Source: Megamerina dolium (lineage: Eukaryota > Arthropoda > Insecta > Diptera > Megamerinidae). From it: 64,000 nt of DNA. Location: positions 51,083,508-51,147,507 of the forward strand of contig OY978528.1 of assembly GCA_963854835.1 (NCBI GenBank), in the 5' to 3' direction. Below the pieces are notes generated by a model. That model was not told the DNA's origin and made no database searches. It saw nothing but the letters and a program-made list of their open reading frames with translations. Shown piece after piece: positions 61,021 to 64,000 of the stretch (position 1 is the first letter of the stretch; every line of letters begins with the position of its first letter). The position numbers were made by a program, and so were the translations under genes.

Positions 61021-61600
61021 ACTTTTGAATTAGCTTTTCTAATAATTCAATCTTTTTCCTCTCTGTCTCTGCATCCCTCTCCCACTTCTCCCTCAACAGT
61101 TCTTTAAATTGTTAAACAGCTTCTTCTTTCTCTTTTTTCCTTTCTTCTGCCTCCAGCTGCATCAATGCTGAACGCTTTTTGCGCACAGCTGGTGCTGAAG
61201 AAGCTGGAGCTACCGTTCCGGATGTTGAAGCTGTCGGTGGTGGCAGAGGCGATGGTGATGGCGGTGGCGACGGTGATGGTAGAGGCGACGGTGTTGATAG
61301 AGGCGATGGTGATGGCAGTGGCGACGGTGTTGATAGAGATGATGGTGATGGCAGTGGCGACGGTGATGTCATTGGCTATGGTGATGGCAGTGGCGATGGT
61401 GATCGCAGCGGCCATGGTGATAGCATTGGCGACGCTGAACTGACCGACATCATTTTAGTAGGCCTAGAGCCCACATGGATCGTGTGGCTTTTCGAAATTA
61501 TTGGATTTCTCCAATAATCAATACTGCGGTTATTGTCACGCGCCACCTTATACGCATGGAGTAAAGTGCGCATCTTTACCTCCAAGCACAATGGTGTTCT
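61021..61600 (-). pseudogene. Harbinger Myb-like protein, C-terminal part
   Basis: LLHAYKVARDNNRS (end of a Myb/SANT-like domain), HTIHVGSRPTKMMSVSSA, a Ser-Pro-Leu repeat linker (TSPSPLPSPSP type) made by a GGCGAY minisatellite at 61240-61440, RKKRSALMQLEAEERKKEKE, and after one TAA at about 61108-61110 the coiled-coil end KELLREKWERDAETERKKI. It is probably the DNA-binding partner of the transposase. Confidence 0.7.
61240..61440. repeat. GGYGAY-type minisatellite
   Basis: A roughly 6-bp GGCGATGGTGAT pattern repeats about 30 times imperfectly. It codes the Ser/Pro linker on the minus strand. The plus-strand Gly/Asp and Met/Val ORFs across it are shadows. Confidence 0.85.
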
Positions 61601-61989
61601 CTCTGAATCCTCAAAGAAGATTTTATTATTGTCATTTCAAATTTTTTTATTTTTATTTAACGTACCGAAATACCAATTGACATCATGTATTCTATGACGT
61701 TTGCATATGCCAGCCTCTTTTTTTGGATACTGATATTCCTCCTTTCGCACGAGATAGCATCTTAAAAAAAAAAAGAAAGAAATATATATAAAATGGCCAA
61801 AAATGATAAAATATGGTAAGTTTCAAGCGTACTGTAGTAGTTGCGATAGATATGAGAAAAAAGTTGTCAATTTGCCACAATTGTAGGATAGTCTGAACAC
61901 TGATTACTGATGATAAGGACAAAGCGTGTCTCAGATACCTGAAACAAAAACTCCTCTCTCCTCCCCGTGTATCCCTCGCTCACAAACAA

Positions 61990-63000
61990 AATGTATTTCA
62001 TGCAAATGTTTTTGTGTCTAAAACAGGACCAATAATATAAATAAGTAAATAAATCATCAGTATTGTTTATCTTTTCTACATAATCACCATTAATTTCAAT
62101 ACATTTTTTAATCTGTAGATTCACTGATCAAAGCAATCCACAAAATAACGTTTTTTAGTTTGTTAAGTTCTACGTTAACCGCATGGATTATCTCTGAATT
62201 GCTACCAAAGAATTTTCCCCTTAAATTTTTTTTAATTTTTGGAAATAACCAGAAATCACAAGGCGGCAGATCCGGGGAATATGGCGAGGAGCAAATTTCT
62301 TCGATGCCAGAAAGCGCAATAAATTATTTTGACAAGCAGTCTTTACTAAACCATTTCGCGACAAAAACGAGTATTTAGGGGAATGACAGATACAATTCTT
62401 GCGCTAGTGAAGTAAAAAAATAAATAAATATGTGGCACTTAAAGCCCCAAAGGGCTCATTGGCCGAGCTTTTCTTCCATTACTGTTGTGCGTCTTAAATT
62501 TGGACAGTATTAGAAAGGACCTACTTATTTTAGCCGGTTCCGAACGGCAGAACACTTGTGACATCACTTTTTCTGAGCTTTGTCACAGAGTTCTTTAAGA
62601 AGCTTTTTCATGGCAAGTTGTTACTGTCGGAGAATTGCCAATTGCTTGCCGACAGGTGGGTACCATTCGAAAGAAAAATCTTATCGATATGTGGTATATC
62701 ATATCTTATCGATATGTCAGATCGACCTACAGATCAGAAGGCGAACACGCTAACCACTGAGCTACGGCACCAACCAACGGCTAGTGAAGTAAACCGCAAT
62801 CAAAACTTTCATTCCTGACTTTTGTTGCCTTGCTTTAACAGGTGGATCTGGATCCATATACTGTTTGAAATTCACTAACAATTTCTATGGGTTTAAGTTG
62901 ACGTCGAAAGAATTGCATGTCGAATTTCTTCTGACGTTGGTGGCGGAATTTCCACCAACCTTTCGACAGTAATTTTACGTTTTTTCACCTTCATTCGTAC
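61990..63000 (-). mobile_element. Mariner remnant interrupted by a SINE
   Basis: Minus strand: KSGMKVLIAVYFTS (about 62780-62820) runs up to the SINE insertion site. Beyond the SINE, SPYSPDLPPCDFWLFPKIKK (about 62220-62290) gives the third-Asp region, then NSEIIHAVNVELNKLKN and IEINGDYVEKINN near 62060-62095. Many stops. A different family from the other mariners in the window. Confidence 0.65.
62431..62779 (-). mobile_element. tRNA-derived SINE, copy E, with target duplication
   Basis: The most complete copy. The head GGTGCCGTAGCTCAGTGGTT is at the right end, the 3' block GCTCGGCCAATGAGCCC and TTTGGGGCTTTAAGTGCCAC at the left, then a TATTTATTTATTTTTT tail. GCTAGTGAAGTAAA stands on both sides (62403-62416 and 62780-62793), a perfect 14-bp target-site duplication, proof of retroposition. 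The B-box is weak here. An internal TCTTATCGATATGT repeat occurs at 62677-62716. Confidence 0.93.
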
Positions 63001-63489
63001 TAATTCTTCAAAATCACATAAAATATCATCAATTTACCCAACTTTTGTTAGTCCCTCCGTAAGTTCTGAATTAAATTCTTTGACTAAAATGTGATACTTT
63101 AATCACGTATTTGTTTTGTGTACGAGTACCATTACAATTATATAACACAGATGCTTCTGAAATATACTTATTCAAAACATATTCATGTTTATGTATCGGT
63201 TGTAACTTATGAAGGCATACATACATATATGCTCATATCTCAGCGGCGTATTCCATACTTTTACCAATAATATTAGTACGGAGTAATAATTGTAGTAAGA
63301 GTATATGTATTCATAGATTAATGACCACATCACGAAATCAATAAATCCAACGGTGTTGGGTGGTCAAAAGGCGATACTAAAATTTCTATGCACGAAGTTC
63401 ACGAAAAACTTAAAACCAACATTATCTTTGCGGTAGGTATTTACATATGTTTAGGTATATGTACGCTCAAAATTGCATGTATGTTGATA
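63001..63489. other. Gene-free stretch
   Basis: AT-rich; nothing recognised. Confidence 0.4.
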
Positions 63490-63491
63490 TA

Positions 63492-64000
63492 CGAGGGCGG
63501 ATTGATAATGAAGCTACCTCGGTAGGAAATAAACTTATCGTCTTACTCACTTAGTAAGGCGATATTCCAACTTTTTTATACCATCTGAATAATACGATTT
63601 CGGGAACCCCTCAAAATACGCGTTAGTTTCGGTAATCACTTCTTCGTTTGAGCTGAATCTTTTTCCTGCGAGTCATTTTTTCAAGTTTGGAAACAGGAAA
63701 AAGTCACTAGGAGCTAAATGTGGACTATAAGGTGATCAACCAATTCGAAGTGTATTTCACGTAATTTTAGCATCGTATCTAATGCTGTGTGAACCGGTGC
63801 GTTGTCTTGAAGAAAGAGCACTTTTTTCTTCTTTAAATATGGTCGTTTTTTCTTGATTACATCATTCAATTGATCCAATAATGTACGATAATACTTTGCC
63901 AGCCGATTTCACTGCCTTCACCTTCTTCGGAGCACTTCCACCGGCTTCCACCCATTGTTTCGATTGATTTTTGGTTTCAGGTGTGTAGTGGTGGACCCAC
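63492..64000 (-). mobile_element. irritans-like mariner, copy 2 (cut by window end)
   Basis: TA at 63490-63491, then CGAGGGCGGATTGATAATGA as in the element at 28659. It keeps the ACCGGTGCGTTGTCTTGAAG segment coding the second-Asp region that copy 1 lacks. Its own deletions are visible near 63525, 63735 and 63895. The 5' half lies beyond the window. Confidence 0.92.

Larger units (their letters stand above)
59380..61620. mobile_element. PIF/Harbinger element, decayed (transposase plus Myb-like)
   Basis: A DDE transposase on the plus strand (59941-60590) and a Myb-like protein gene on the minus strand (61021-61600) converge on an AT-rich spacer (60600-61020). This is the standard two-gene layout of Harbinger elements. 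Both are broken. Termini not found. Confidence 0.8.

Noticed and set aside
61165..61517. Two plus-strand ORFs, one Met/Val/Ala-rich and one Gly/Asp-rich
   Set aside because: Shadows of a 6-bp minisatellite. The minus-strand frame fits a Harbinger Myb-like linker and C-terminus.

Overview
The window looks like a repeat-dominated, AT-rich stretch of a higher-dipteran nuclear genome, probably a tephritid fruit fly. The grounds are short introns of about 45-110 bp, fly-like protein fragments (dynein light chain, poly(A) polymerase, FAM32A), and two well-preserved DD41D mariners of the rosa type, a group first described from Ceratitis and other tephritids. The species is an inference. I see no bacterial genes, rRNA, free-standing tRNA or CRISPR array.

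Layout. 0-9.6 kb: a mariner 3' end; a P-element-like THAP transposase pseudogene (3973-7908) with a Tc1-like IR/DR transposon (4728-6378) sitting in one of its small introns; a tRNA-derived SINE; and a rosa mariner (8307-9577) inserted in the (TA)n tract after the SINE. 9.6-12.8 kb: a dead FAM32A copy carrying two inverted copies of one non-coding repeat. 12.9-16.9 kb: AT-rich repeats with LTR/promoter-like units and a TTAA-flanked piggyBac-like element. 16.9-21.3 kb: a decayed Helentron with Rep, helicase and endonuclease domains. 21.9-22.3 kb: an intact two-exon FAM32A gene, the best host-gene candidate. 23.0-24.5 kb: a captured dynein light chain 5' coding piece inside a repeat, then a truncated poly(A) polymerase-like fragment. 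24.5-29.7 kb: four mariner-type remnants. 31.2-31.7 kb: a Harbinger-like MITE. 33.3-41 kb: a nest of hAT, a second hAT split by a second rosa mariner, a piggyBac-like MITE and a pogo/Tigger transposase. 41-64 kb: more SINEs, mariners, a second Tc1-like element, two Harbinger derivatives, and pieces of several non-LTR retrotransposons.

How it fits together. Almost every protein-coding signal here is a transposase, reverse transcriptase or Rep/helicase, and nearly all carry stops, frameshifts or deletions. The pattern is serial nested insertion rather than a gene pathway. The most interesting points are the duplicated FAM32A splicing-factor gene, with one copy turned into a near-palindromic TE hairpin; a five-copy tRNA-derived SINE family with one perfect 14-bp target-site duplication; the dynein light chain capture; and a Tc1 element lying inside a P-element intron. 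All identifications are by eye from sequence, with no database search.
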